NCBI GenBank assembly: GCA_900551615.1
Contig: URWN01000026.1
Span: forward strand, 1-19,856
Source: an uncultured Clostridium sp.
Lineage (GTDB): Bacteria; Bacillota; Clostridia; TANB77; CAG-508
Length of the DNA stretch: 19,856 bases
Direction of reading: 5' to 3'
The notes below the pieces were generated by a model. That model did no database searches. It saw only the letters and a program-made list of their open reading frames with translations, and was not told the origin of the DNA. A program made the translations under genes and the position numbers. Within the stretch, counting starts at the first letter, position 1. Every line of letters begins with the position of its first letter. Positions 1 through 7,556 of the stretch are shown one piece after another.

Positions 1-32
1 CGCAATGAACAGGACGAAATCTCAAATATATA

Positions 33-94
33 TAATTACCCAAGGGGAAGGGGGTACCACACAAACAATAATTTTACGGACTGTGAATTGTAAC
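33..94 (+). repeat. 62-bp dispersed repeat, left copy
   Basis: This segment matches the reverse complement of 19795-19856 at 57 of 62 positions with no gaps; I aligned them by hand. The five differences are scattered, so the two are diverged copies of one repeat and not an assembly duplicate. It is richer in G and C than its surroundings, has no open frame of note, and lies outside the first gene. Function is unknown. It may be a miniature mobile element or a contig-breaking dispersed repeat. Confidence 0.85.
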
Positions 95-230
95 ATTTTT
101 TTATGTTTTTATTAAAAAATCTAGAAATCCTCTTTTATAAATTTTATAGTTATGATATAGTATAGAAGAATTAAGAATACAATAATAAATGTAAACGCAT
201 TTTAGAGAAATAAAGGAGGAATTAGCTAAG

Positions 231-1922
231 ATGAAACAAAAAATGACAAAAGAACAAATAGAAAAAAAGAAAAAAAGAATAATAAAAATATTTGTATCAA
301 TAATTGCAATTATAATAATAGGAATTATAGCTTATAATGTAAATAATTATATAATATTAGATAAAAATAAAAATATAAATTTAGTAATAAATAACAAAAA
401 TGTAACGTCAAACTTAAAAAAAGACATATTAATTGATGGGGATAACATATATTTATCCAAACAAGATTTAGGAAACTTTTTTGACAAATACATATATGAA
501 GATACTGAAAATAACAATATAGTAACAACATATAATAATAAAATAGCATCAATTAGTTTAAGCAAAAACAAAATCAGTATAAATGGGTCAAATAAAAATA
601 CATATGCTCATGCTGAAAATAAAGATGGAACAATATATATACCAATAACAGAATTAGAAGATGTATATGGTATAGAAATTAAATATTTGCCGGATTCAAA
701 AGTTTTAACAGTAGACTCAACATCAAAAGAACAAAAAAAGGCAATAATAACAAAAAATGTGGCTGTAAAATCATCAACAAAATTTATTGCAAAAACTATA
801 GATAGAGTAAAAAAAGGCAGTTATGTAATAGTTGTTTCAGAGGATAAAGGATATACAAAAATAAGAACTGAAAATGGAAAAGTCGGATATGTAAAATCAA
901 ATAAAATTGCAAATACAGTAGTTGTTAGAGAAGAAATGCAAGAAACAAAACAAATAACTGGAAAAGTAAATTTAGTTTGGGATTATTATTCAGAAGTAGC
1001 TTCAGCACCTGACAGAACAGGAGTTACAATGGATGGAGTAAATGTTGTTTCACCTGCATTTTTCCACTTGAATACAAATGGAGAATTGACAGAAAATGTA
1101 GGACAAGCAGGAGTTGCATATATAGAATGGGCACATTCAAATGGATATAAAGTGTGGCCAATGGTTCAAAATGCTGGAGATGGAATGCTAAATGTTACTT
1201 CAAATATAATGAATGATTATAATAAAAGACAAAATCTAATTAATAAAATAGTTGATTATTGTGTAAAATATAAACTCGATGGAATTAATGTAGATTTTGA
1301 AAATATGAAACAAGAAGACAAAGACATGTATTCAAGATTTATAATAGAACTAACACCAAGATTAAAAGATATGGGAGTTGTGGTTTCTGTTGATGTTACT
1401 GCTCCAGATGGTTCTGAAACATGGTCAATGTGCTTTGATAGAAATGTAATAGGAGATGTTGCAGATTATATTATATTTATGGCATATGACCAATATGGAA
1501 CATCAAGTAATAAATCAGGAACAACAGCTGGATATGATTGGGTAAATGTAAGCCTTAATAAATTCTTAAAAACAGAAGAAATAAAAAATGATAAAATTAT
1601 TTTGGCGATTCCATTATATACAAGATTGTGGACAGAAGATAGTTCAGGAAATGTTGTAAAACAGACAACAGTATCATTAAAAAATATTGATAAAGTAATT
1701 CCAAGTGATGTTCAAAAAACATGGGATGATAATTTAAAACAATATTATGTAGAATATCAAGATGGTTCATATACTAAAAAAATGTGGATAGAAGATGAAA
1801 AATCTTTAAAAGAAAAAATAAGTTTAATAAAAAATAATAATTTGGCAGGAGTTGCATCTTGGGAAAAAGGCATGGAAACAGATAATTTTTGGACATTTTT
1901 GAAAGAAAGTCTTGACTTTTAA
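231..1922 (+). CDS. Membrane-anchored GH18 family glycoside hydrolase with SH3 domain
   Basis: Probable peptidoglycan- or amino-sugar-polymer hydrolase displayed outside the membrane. Residues 1-16 are highly basic and 17-40 form one Ile-rich membrane segment without an obvious cleavage site, so the protein is likely a signal anchor. Residues about 48-165 resemble the copper-amine-oxidase-N-like stalk domain, about 170-230 a bacterial SH3 wall-binding domain (ending GKVGYVKSNKI), and about 245-560 the GH18 barrel. The GH18 active-site motif DGINVDFEN is intact, with D355 and catalytic E357. The barrel most resembles the SleL/YaaH type, whose known members act on spore cortex muropeptides; that specific role is inference here. 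The start is set by AAGGAGG at 213-219, about 11 bases upstream. sigH follows after 53 bases without a terminator. Confidence 0.85.
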   Translation: MKQKMTKEQIEKKKKRIIKIFVSIIAIIIIGIIAYNVNNYIILDKNKNINLVINNKNVTSNLKKDILIDGDNIYLSKQDLGNFFDKYIYEDTENNNIVTTYNNKIASISLSKNKISINGSNKNTYAHAENKDGTIYIPITELEDVYGIEIKYLPDSKVLTVDSTSKEQKKAIITKNVAVKSSTKFIAKTIDRVKKGSYVIVVSEDKGYTKIRTENGKVGYVKSNKIANTVVVREEMQETKQITGKVNLVWDYYSEVASAPDRTGVTMDGVNVVSPAFFHLNTNGELTENVGQAGVAYIEWAHSNGYKVWPMVQNAGDGMLNVTSNIMNDYNKRQNLINKIVDYCVKYKLDGINVDFENMKQEDKDMYSRFIIELTPRLKDMGVVVSVDVTAPDGSETWSMCFDRNVIGDVADYIIFMAYDQYGTSSNKSGTTAGYDWVNVSLNKFLKTEEIKNDKIILAIPLYTRLWTEDSSGNVVKQTTVSLKNIDKVIPSDVQKTWDDNLKQYYVEYQDGSYTKKMWIEDEKSLKEKISLIKNNNLAGVASWEKGMETDNFWTFLKESLDF

Positions 1923-1975
1923 GGAGTTTAAAAGATATAATTACAAAAAGAAACGTGCGGAGGTATTTTTGACAT

Positions 1976-2611
1976 ATGCAAAATAGTAATATATATTATA
2001 CAACAGAGAAATATGCAAATTTAACAGACGAGCAGATAATATCTCAAATAAAAGAAGGAGACGAGCAAGCTTTATCTTTTTTATTAGATAAATATAAAGA
2101 TTTAGTAAACTCAAAAGTTGGAAAATACTTTATTATTGGAGCAGAAAGAGAAGATATTATACAAGAAGGAATGATTGGCTTATATAAGGCTATAAGAGGA
2201 TTTGACCATTGCAAACAAAATACGTTCAAAACTTTTGCAAATTTGTGTATAGAAAGACAATTAATAACAGCAATAAAAAGTTCTAATAGACAAAAGCATA
2301 TGCCACTTAATTCTTATTTGTCATTAAATACATCTGCTTATGATAATGATGAAGATGGAACTGAGCTAATAGAAACATTTGAAGTGGATACAATAGAGGA
2401 TCCATTGGAAACAATAATGAAGAAAGAATCATTTGATGAAATTCAAAAAACAATGCATAAATCTTTAAGTAAATTTGAAGAACAAGTGCTAGATAGATAT
2501 ATTCAAGGTGAAAGCTATGAAATTATAGCTAAAAGATTAGATACACCTGTAAAATCAGTTGATAATGCAATTCAACGTATTAGAAAAAAGGCTATAAAAA
2601 ATTTATTTTAA
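1976..2611 (+). CDS. sigH: RNA polymerase sporulation sigma factor SigH (sigma-H)
   Basis: Sigma-70 family factor that directs transcription at the transition to stationary phase and sporulation in Firmicutes. The 211-residue length is normal. Region 2 is obvious: ALSFLLDKYKDLV, then GAEREDIIQEGMIGLYKAIR and the FANLCIERQLITAIKSSNRQ stretch, followed by KHMPLNSYLSLN, all close to Bacillus subtilis SigH. Region 4 (FEEQVLDRYIQGESYEIIA, then KSVDNAIQRIRKK) is the helix-turn-helix that reads the -35 element. GGAGG at 1959-1963 sits 12 bases before the ATG. It lies 53 bases after the GH18 gene, so co-transcription is plausible. Its presence is the best indication that the organism has a sporulation programme. 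Confidence 0.95.
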   Translation: MQNSNIYYTTEKYANLTDEQIISQIKEGDEQALSFLLDKYKDLVNSKVGKYFIIGAEREDIIQEGMIGLYKAIRGFDHCKQNTFKTFANLCIERQLITAIKSSNRQKHMPLNSYLSLNTSAYDNDEDGTELIETFEVDTIEDPLETIMKKESFDEIQKTMHKSLSKFEEQVLDRYIQGESYEIIAKRLDTPVKSVDNAIQRIRKKAIKNLF

Positions 2612-2616
2612 ATAGT

Positions 2617-2682
2617 GTCCTTTTGTTAACAAACAATTCATTTTAATAAAATAAATTATGAGAGTGTTGTTTTCAAAAGGAC
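2617..2682 (+). terminator. Imperfect hairpin after sigH
   Basis: GTCCTTTTG at 2617-2625 pairs with CAAAAGGAC at 2674-2682, and the pairing continues inward in part (AACAA with TTGTT). The loop is long and AT-rich, and an ATTATTATTTT tract follows. It sits directly behind sigH, so it may terminate that transcript. The size and the GTCC/GGAC ends also recall the palindromic repeats found elsewhere in the window. Confidence 0.5.
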
Positions 2683-2742
2683 AATTATTATTTTATAAAA
2701 TATATTATTTTTAATTAAAAGTTGTCAAATAGTTTTAAATAG

Positions 2743-2772
2743 TTGTCAAATAATTTATGTATAGCTTAAAAT
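2743..2772 (+). promoter_or_regulatory. Sigma-A-type promoter of tRNA-Thr
   Basis: TTGTCA at 2743-2748, an 18-base spacer and TAAAAT at 2767-2772 end ten bases before the mature tRNA. The -35 stretch AGTTGTCAAATA is duplicated 21 bases upstream (TTGTCA at 2722-2727), which may be an alternative or relic -35. Confidence 0.6.
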
Positions 2773-2781
2773 AATTGATAT

Positions 2782-2857
2782 GCTTGCATAGCTCAGTTGG
2801 TAGAGTACTGCTTTGGTAAAGCAGAGGTCACGGGTTCAATTCCCGTTGTAAGCTCCA
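2782..2857 (+). tRNA. tRNA-Thr (anticodon GGT)
   Basis: A complete 76-base cloverleaf with encoded CCA. The acceptor arm GCTTGCA pairs with TGTAAGC (one G-T pair), the D arm reads AGCTCAGTTGGTAGAGT, the anticodon loop is TTGGTAA between CTGCT and AGCAG, and the T arm contains GGTTCAATTCC. It decodes ACC and ACT. It stands alone, about 720 bases upstream of thrS, whose T-box leader senses charging of tRNA-Thr. Confidence 0.97.
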
Positions 2858-2865
2858 AAGAATAA

Positions 2866-2890
2866 GCGCGGTTTGCATTGCAAACCGCGC
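2866..2890. repeat. Perfect 12-bp palindrome, possible bidirectional terminator
   Basis: GCGCGGTTTGCA at 2866-2877 and its exact reverse complement at 2879-2890 flank a single T. It starts 9 bases after the tRNA CCA and lies 14 bases beyond the stop codon of the minus-strand small gene, so it could end both transcripts. The T tracts on either side are weak, so termination is not certain. The GC-rich stem stands out in this AT-rich region. Confidence 0.6.
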
Positions 2891-2904
2891 CTGACAATAA
2901 CGTC

Positions 2905-3114
2905 CTAATAACGATGCTTGTGACTGTAGAGCTTTTTCATGAGAATTTGATGATTAGCGTCCATAAGTACGGACTTTAAAACAGATAACATCATTATATT
3001 TTCGTTCCCAATTTTTTTGATGTCTTCCCGGAGTTTGTCTCGGGAAGCTTCGAGTTGAGAAATTGTCATTTTTGAGTAGTCTATTTTTGACTTCTCTGTT
3101 TCTAAATTTTGCAT
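2905..3114 (-). CDS. Small 69-residue protein of unknown function
   Basis: I do not recognise a family. The predicted product is charged and mostly helical. Residues about 15-45 (TISQLEASRDKLREDIKKIG and following) look able to form a coiled coil; the C-terminus is basic and histidine-rich (KKLYSHKHRY). It has no signal peptide or membrane segment. The gene looks genuine because it has AAGGAGG at 3123-3129, eight bases from its ATG, and a good promoter at 3147-3175. It runs opposite to every neighbour, and its base composition is noticeably richer in G and C than the flanking genes, which hints at acquisition from elsewhere. The palindrome at 2866-2890 lies just after its stop. Confidence 0.7.
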   Translation of the reverse strand: MQNLETEKSKIDYSKMTISQLEASRDKLREDIKKIGNENIMMLSVLKSVLMDANHQILMKKLYSHKHRY

Positions 3115-3146
3115 TTGTTTATCCTCCTTGAGTCTTTTATAATTAA

Positions 3147-3175
3147 ATTATACCATAAAATAAACAAAAAATCAA
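3147..3175 (-). promoter_or_regulatory. Promoter of the minus-strand small gene
   Basis: Read on the minus strand: TTGATT (3170-3175), a 17-base spacer and a perfect TATAAT (3147-3152). Its -35 lies only 7 bases from the -35 of the rightward T-box promoter, so the two are back-to-back. Confidence 0.75.
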
Positions 3176-3182
3176 AAAATAA

Positions 3183-3211
3183 TTGACTTTTAGGTAAAAA
3201 GGTATTAAAAT
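3183..3211 (+). promoter_or_regulatory. Promoter of the thrS T-box transcript
   Basis: TTGACT at 3183-3188, a 17-base spacer and TAAAAT at 3206-3211. Transcription would begin near 3218, just upstream of stem I of the T-box. Confidence 0.7.
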
Positions 3212-3217
3212 TATAAT

Positions 3218-3455
3218 TAGTTAAATAAAAAAGCAAGTAAGAGAAAAAGTAAAATAAAGGTTACTAAAAGAGAGAATTAGTCTAGGCTGAAAGCTAATTC
3301 AAGCAAACATATTTGAAAAACTAATTCTTCGTAAGTTTTGGTGAATAAGCCAAACGTGTAAGATACGTTATAATCTCATAAATTAAGTAAAAATTAGGAT
3401 GGAACCGTGTAATATAAGCACTCCTATAGATATAAAATCTATTGGGTGTTTTTTT
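3218..3455 (+). promoter_or_regulatory. Threonine T-box leader
   Basis: The diagnostic T-box sequence AATTAGGATGGAACCGTG is at 3392-3409 and a terminator follows. Stem I can be folded by eye: GAGAA (3241-3245) with TTCTT (3325-3329), the AGTA box at 3248-3251, AAATA (3252-3256) with TATTT (3310-3314), and a distal arm containing AGAGA and CTGAAA. The 3' side of the specifier loop then holds ACT at 3320-3322, the only Thr codon there. In this family, uncharged tRNA-Thr pairs with the specifier and the T-box and prevents termination, raising thrS expression when threonine is short. Confidence 0.93.
3419..3455 (+). terminator. T-box regulated terminator
   Basis: CACTCC-ATAGAT (3419-3431, one bulged T) pairs with ATCTATTGGGTG (3437-3448) and is followed by seven Ts. 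It is the conditional terminator of the threonine T-box; the antiterminator would use the T-box at 3392-3409. Confidence 0.9.
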
Positions 3456-3477
3456 GTTTGAGCCGGTGGGCCGGTGG

Positions 3478-3524
3478 TGCCAGTTGGGACGTTTCTGATG
3501 GGACAAAAATGTCCCAAAAGAAAC
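3478..3524 (+). repeat. GGGAC-type palindromic repeat in thrS leader
   Basis: GTTTCT (3491-3496) pairs with AGAAAC (3519-3524) and GGGACA (3500-3505) with TGTCCC (3510-3515), with an AAAA loop. The 36-base core beginning at 3481 matches the reverse complement of 9585-9620 with three differences. It lies after the T-box terminator and before the thrS ribosome site, so it is transcribed in the thrS leader whenever the T-box permits readthrough. Confidence 0.8.
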
Positions 3525-3576
3525 AAGGTTTTAAATAATAGTTAAACACAAGATATTTAGAAGGAGGAGATTTAAT

Positions 3577-5502
3577 ATGATTAAATTAACATTAAAAGAT
3601 GGTTCAATATTAGAAGTTGAACAAGGAAGTACAATATATGAAGTAGCACAAAAAATAAGTGAAGGACTAGCAAGAGTTGCAACATGTGGAAAAGTAAATG
3701 GAGAGGTAAAAGACCTAAGATATGAATTACAAGAAGATTGCAATTTAAGTATTGAAACTTTTGAAAGTAGTTTAGACGGTAAAAAAGCATATTGGCACAC
3801 AACATCACATATTATGGCACAAGCTGTACAAAGACTATTTCCAAATGTAAAATTTGCAATAGGACCAAGCATTGAAAATGGATTTTACTATGATTTTGAT
3901 GTAGAAAAACCATTTACAGATGAAGATAAAGCAAAAATAGAAGCTGAAATGAAAAAAATAATTAAAGAAGATATTGAAATTGAAAGATTTTCTTTACCAA
4001 AACAAGAAGCTTTAAAACTAATGGAAGGGCAACCATATAAACAAGAATTAATAAATGATTTAGCTGATGGAGAAGAAATTAGTTTTTATAAACAAGGCGA
4101 TTTTACAGACTTGTGTGCAGGTCCACATTTAATGAAAACAGGAAAAGTAAAAGCTGTAAAAATATTATCATCATCTGGAGCTTATTGGAGAGGTGATGAG
4201 CATAACAAAATGTTACAAAGAATTTATGCTATCTCATTCCCAAAAGCCAGTCAAGTTGATGAATATATACAAAAATTAGAAGAAGCAAGACAACGTGACC
4301 ACAGAAAAATAGGAAAAGACCTAGAATTATTTATGACAAGTCCATTAGTTGGTTCAGGACTTCCAATGTATTTACCAAATGGAGCAACAGTAAGAAGACT
4401 ATTAGAAAGATATATTCAAGACAAAGAAGTTGAAATGGGATATCAACACGTATACACACCATCACTTGCAAATACAGAATTATACAAAGTTTCAGGACAT
4501 TGGGACCATTACAAAGAAGATATGTTCCCTGTTATGAAAATGGACAATGAAGAAATGGTATTAAGACCAATGAACTGTCCACACCATATGTTGATTTACA
4601 AAAACAAAATGCATTCATATAGAGACTTACCAATTAGAATTGGAGAACTTGCTCATGATTTCAGATATGAAGACAGTGGAAGTGTTTGCGGTTTAGAGAG
4701 AGTTCGTGAAATGTGTCAAAATGATGCACATTTATTTGTGAGACCAGATCAAATAAAAGAAGAAGTAGGAAAAGTTGTACAACTAATTTTATCTGTTTAC
4801 AAAGACTTTGGATTTAAGGATTATGAATTTAGATTATCATTAAGAGATAAAAAAGATACACATAAGTATTTTGATGATGATGAAATGTGGGAAAAAGCGG
4901 AAGGTCAATTAAGGGAAATATTAACAGAATTAGGAATAAACTTCTATGAAGCAGAAGGAGAAGCAGCATTCTATGGACCAAAATTAGATGTTCAATTAAA
5001 ATCTGCAGTAGGACATGATGTAACAGTATCAACATGTCAATTAGACTTCTTATTACCAGAAAGATTCAAACTAGAATATGTTGGAGAAGATGGAGAAAAA
5101 CATAGACCAGTTGTAATTCACAGAGCAATTTTAGGAACATTTGATAGATTTATGTGTTTCTTAATAGAAGAAACAAAAGGTGCATTCCCATTATGGCTTT
5201 CACCAACACAAGTAAAAATATTACCAATTACAGATGCTCAACACGATTATGCAAAGGTAATTGAAGAAAAATTACACAAAGCTGGAATTCGTGTAGTTTT
5301 AGATGATAGAAACGAAAAAGTAGGATATAAAATCCGTGAAGCTCAACTTGAAAAAGTTCCATATATGTTGGTTGTAGGAAATAAAGAAGTTGAAGAAAAT
5401 ACAGTATCTGTTCGTTCAAGAGAAAATGCTGAAAATGAAACTATGGATGTAGATAAATTTGTTGAAAGAATAAAAGAAGAAGTTGCAAATAAAACAAAAT
5501 AG
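3577..5502 (+). CDS. thrS: Threonine--tRNA ligase
   Basis: Attaches threonine to tRNA-Thr in the cytoplasm and edits mischarged Ser-tRNA-Thr. The 641-residue length is full. Order: TGS domain (1-62), editing domain with the HTTSH motif (H74, H78) and LCAGPH, then the class II catalytic core and the C-terminal anticodon-binding domain from about 535. The zinc ligands are visible as C334 (MNCPHH), H385 (DAHLF) and H515 (VIHRAILGTFDRF). AAGGAGG lies about 10 bases before the ATG. Expression is controlled by the upstream T-box. A palindromic repeat separates it from ychF. Confidence 0.98.
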   Translation: MIKLTLKDGSILEVEQGSTIYEVAQKISEGLARVATCGKVNGEVKDLRYELQEDCNLSIETFESSLDGKKAYWHTTSHIMAQAVQRLFPNVKFAIGPSIENGFYYDFDVEKPFTDEDKAKIEAEMKKIIKEDIEIERFSLPKQEALKLMEGQPYKQELINDLADGEEISFYKQGDFTDLCAGPHLMKTGKVKAVKILSSSGAYWRGDEHNKMLQRIYAISFPKASQVDEYIQKLEEARQRDHRKIGKDLELFMTSPLVGSGLPMYLPNGATVRRLLERYIQDKEVEMGYQHVYTPSLANTELYKVSGHWDHYKEDMFPVMKMDNEEMVLRPMNCPHHMLIYKNKMHSYRDLPIRIGELAHDFRYEDSGSVCGLERVREMCQNDAHLFVRPDQIKEEVGKVVQLILSVYKDFGFKDYEFRLSLRDKKDTHKYFDDDEMWEKAEGQLREILTELGINFYEAEGEAAFYGPKLDVQLKSAVGHDVTVSTCQLDFLLPERFKLEYVGEDGEKHRPVVIHRAILGTFDRFMCFLIEETKGAFPLWLSPTQVKILPITDAQHDYAKVIEEKLHKAGIRVVLDDRNEKVGYKIREAQLEKVPYMLVVGNKEVEENTVSVRSRENAENETMDVDKFVERIKEEVANKTK

Positions 5503-5508
5503 GACAAA

Positions 5509-5607
5509 GGGACGGTCCAAAAATGTCTCATAAAATGTGTAAAAAAATGTCGAAAAATAAATGCAACAGAATTTGACAAAAAATTTGAGACAAAATAGGA
5601 TTGTCCC
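5509..5607 (+). repeat. GGGAC-type inverted repeat between thrS and ychF
   Basis: GGGACGGTCC followed by AAAAATGTCTCA at 5509-5530 is mirrored by TGAGACAAAATAGGATTGTCCC at 5586-5607, giving about 17 paired positions out of 22. The 55-base interior is AT-rich and has no gene. It belongs to the same loose family as the repeats after the LPXTG gene and after pgi. Confidence 0.7.
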
Positions 5608-5632
5608 TAATGTTTTAATGAGGGAGGAAAAA

Positions 5633-6724
5633 ATGAAATTAGGAATTGTAGGACTTCCAAATGTAGGAAAAAGTACATTATTTAACAGTATAACAAAAGC
5701 AGGAGCAGAATGTGCAAACTATCCATTTTGTACAATAGAACCAAATGTAGGTGTTGTAGCTGTTCCAGATGAAAGATTAAATAAATTAACAGAAATGTAT
5801 AAGCCAGAAAAAACAACACATGCAGTAATTGAATTTGTTGATATTGCAGGTTTAGTAAAAGGGGCAAGTAGAGGAGAAGGTTTAGGAAACAAGTTCTTAT
5901 CACATATACGTGAAACAGATGCAATTGTTGAAGTTGTAAGATGTTTTGAAGATTCAAATGTTGTTCATGTTGATGGTAGTGTTAATCCAATAAGAGATAT
6001 AGAAACAATCAATTTAGAATTAATATTTGCTGACATAGAAACAGTAAATAAAAGACTAGACAAAGCAAGAAAAAATTTAAAAGCAGACAAAAAATATCAG
6101 GAAGAAATAGATTTATTAGAAAAAATATTAAAAGTTTTAGAAGAAGGAAAGTCAGCTAGAACAATTGATTTTAATGAAGATGAGCAAGTTTTAGTAAAAG
6201 ATATGTTCTTATTAACAACAAAACCAATTTTGTATATTGCAAATGTGTCAGAAGAACAATTAGACAATGCAGAAAATGACGAATTAGTAAAACAGGTAAA
6301 AGAATATGCATCAAGTGAAAAAGCAGAAGTAATACCATTATGTGTAAAAATAGAAGAAGAACTTTCTGGTTTAGAAGATGAAGATAAAAAAGAAATGCTA
6401 GAAGCATTAGGATTAGATGAATCTGGGTTAGATAAAGTTATAAAAAGAAGTTATGATTTATTAGGATTAATGTCATTTTTAACAGCAGGTGAGCCAGAAG
6501 TAAGAGCTTGGACAATAAAAAAAGGAACAAAAGCGCCACAAGCAGCTGGAAAAATCCATTCAGATATAGAAAGAGGATTCATAAAAGCAGAAGTTGTATC
6601 ATATGATGACTTAATAAGAGAAGGTTCAATGGTTGCAGCAAAAGAAAAAGGTTTAGTACGTTCCGAAGGAAAAGAATATATTATGCAAGACGGTGATATA
6701 GTTCTATTTAAATTTAATGTTTAA
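5633..6724 (+). CDS. ychF: Redox-regulated ATPase YchF (Obg-like ATPase)
   Basis: TRAFAC-class P-loop protein of the Obg family that hydrolyses ATP in preference to GTP and associates with ribosomes. The Walker A GLPNVGKST is at residues 7-15, the switch region VDIAGLVKGASRGEGLGN follows, and the usual NKxD base-recognition motif is replaced by NVSE, as expected for the ATP-using YchF type. A C-terminal TGS domain covers about 280-363 (WTIKKGTKAPQAAGKIHSD). I choose ATG 5633, with GGGAGG at 5622-5627, giving 363 residues, the family's usual length. An in-frame ATG at 5561 would add 24 residues translated from the palindromic repeat and is rejected. Confidence 0.97.
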   Translation: MKLGIVGLPNVGKSTLFNSITKAGAECANYPFCTIEPNVGVVAVPDERLNKLTEMYKPEKTTHAVIEFVDIAGLVKGASRGEGLGNKFLSHIRETDAIVEVVRCFEDSNVVHVDGSVNPIRDIETINLELIFADIETVNKRLDKARKNLKADKKYQEEIDLLEKILKVLEEGKSARTIDFNEDEQVLVKDMFLLTTKPILYIANVSEEQLDNAENDELVKQVKEYASSEKAEVIPLCVKIEEELSGLEDEDKKEMLEALGLDESGLDKVIKRSYDLLGLMSFLTAGEPEVRAWTIKKGTKAPQAAGKIHSDIERGFIKAEVVSYDDLIREGSMVAAKEKGLVRSEGKEYIMQDGDIVLFKFNV

Positions 6725-6992
6725 AAATTATTATTTTGTAATGAATATAAAGTAAGAAATATGGATATTAATAAGATAAAATTATTTAGATTACAAATAA
6801 ATAAAAAATTAGTCTAAAATTGTAATATTTTTGTAATAAAAATGTAAAATAAAATTGTAAAAAATATATTGACTTATTAAAATATAAAGTATAAAATTTA
6901 AATAGAAAGAAAAAATTTGCAATTAAACTAGATGTGTGGTATAATAACGTTTGGTTGTAAAATAATATATATAAACGAAGGAGAGAATTAAT
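6725..6992 (+). promoter_or_regulatory. AT-rich gap with two tandem promoters for the LPXTG gene
   Basis: No gene is visible. Promoter one: TTGACT 6869-6874, 17-base spacer, TAAAAT 6892-6897. Promoter two: TTGCAA 6917-6922, 17-base spacer, TATAAT 6940-6945 with an extended TGTGG before it. The first 130 bases of the gap hold only AT-rich sequence with no clear terminator for ychF. Confidence 0.65.
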
Positions 6993-7394
6993 ATGAAAAA
7001 AACAAAATTAGTAAGTGTTATTTTAATAATGGTTGTAAGCTTATCAGTTTTATTTATAGCGAAAAATGTATATGCAGATAATATCGCAGGAGATTTAACA
7101 GGTGCACTTTCAAGTGGAAATTCATTAACAGGAAATAGTACATCAGGTTCAACATCTGGAAATTCAACAACAGGTAATTCTGTTGCTGGAAATACAGTAG
7201 TAAAAAATTCTACTTTAGGTAATTCAACAACAAATAATGTATTAAAAACAAATAATACAACAAGTACTTATAATAATACATCTTTACCAAAAACAGGTGT
7301 AGAAGATTCAATGCCAGCTGTAATATTAGTTGTAGTATTAGGAATATCAGCAGTATATGCTTATAAAAAAATACAAGAATATAAAAATATTTAG
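6993..7394 (+). CDS. Small LPXTG-anchored surface protein
   Basis: Secreted protein expected to be linked to peptidoglycan by sortase A. Residues 1-28 form a signal peptide (MKKTK, hydrophobic core, cut after VYA). Residues 30-95 are low-complexity, Asn/Ser/Thr/Gly-rich, with irregular repeats of the type GNS and TGNS and no Cys or folded domain. LPKTG is at 98-102, followed by a membrane segment (about 109-125) and a basic tail. The protein is short (133 residues), and the mature part is essentially a flexible stalk, so its function is unknown. GAAGGAGAG precedes the ATG. It stands alone, bounded by its own promoters and a strong terminator. Confidence 0.88.
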   Translation: MKKTKLVSVILIMVVSLSVLFIAKNVYADNIAGDLTGALSSGNSLTGNSTSGSTSGNSTTGNSVAGNTVVKNSTLGNSTTNNVLKTNNTTSTYNNTSLPKTGVEDSMPAVILVVVLGISAVYAYKKIQEYKNI

Positions 7395-7398
7395 TTGA

Positions 7399-7432
7399 CC
7401 AAAAGGGACGGTTCTTATTGGACATATTTTGG
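7399..7432 (+). repeat. Short GGGAC-type repeat after LPXTG gene
   Basis: CCAAAAGGGACGGTTC and the mirrored TTTTGG at the end of this stretch give a small imperfect palindrome containing GGGACGGTTCTTATTGGAC. It starts three bases after the LPXTG stop codon. The GGGACGGT start matches the copy after thrS. Confidence 0.5.
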
Positions 7433-7443
7433 ATATAAAAATG

Positions 7444-7478
7444 TAAAGGAATTTTTCAAAATTCCTTTATTTTTTTTT
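7444..7478 (+). terminator. Strong intrinsic terminator after LPXTG gene
   Basis: TAAAGGAATTT (7444-7454) pairs perfectly with AAATTCCTTTA (7459-7469) across a four-base loop, followed by nine Ts. It isolates the surface-protein gene from ligA. Confidence 0.93.
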
Positions 7479-7556
7479 CTATTTTGTATATAATGTTGAA
7501 AGGAAAAATGAATGTAATTATATTATCAATGAACACTAAATAAGGGGAGATACAAA

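Noticed and set aside
2722..2755. Two AGTTGTCAAATA units as a possible CRISPR or iteron array
   Set aside because: Only two short units 21 bases apart, in front of a tRNA promoter; no further copies or spacers.
2866..3114. Integrated element at tRNA-Thr
   Set aside because: No integrase gene and no duplicated tRNA 3' end are visible anywhere in the window, so it is kept only as a speculative finding about one small gene.
5561..5632. Upstream extension of ychF starting at ATG 5561
   Set aside because: It has no ribosome site and is translated from the palindromic repeat. The ATG at 5633 has a good GGGAGG and gives the family's normal start MKLGIVGLPNVGKST.
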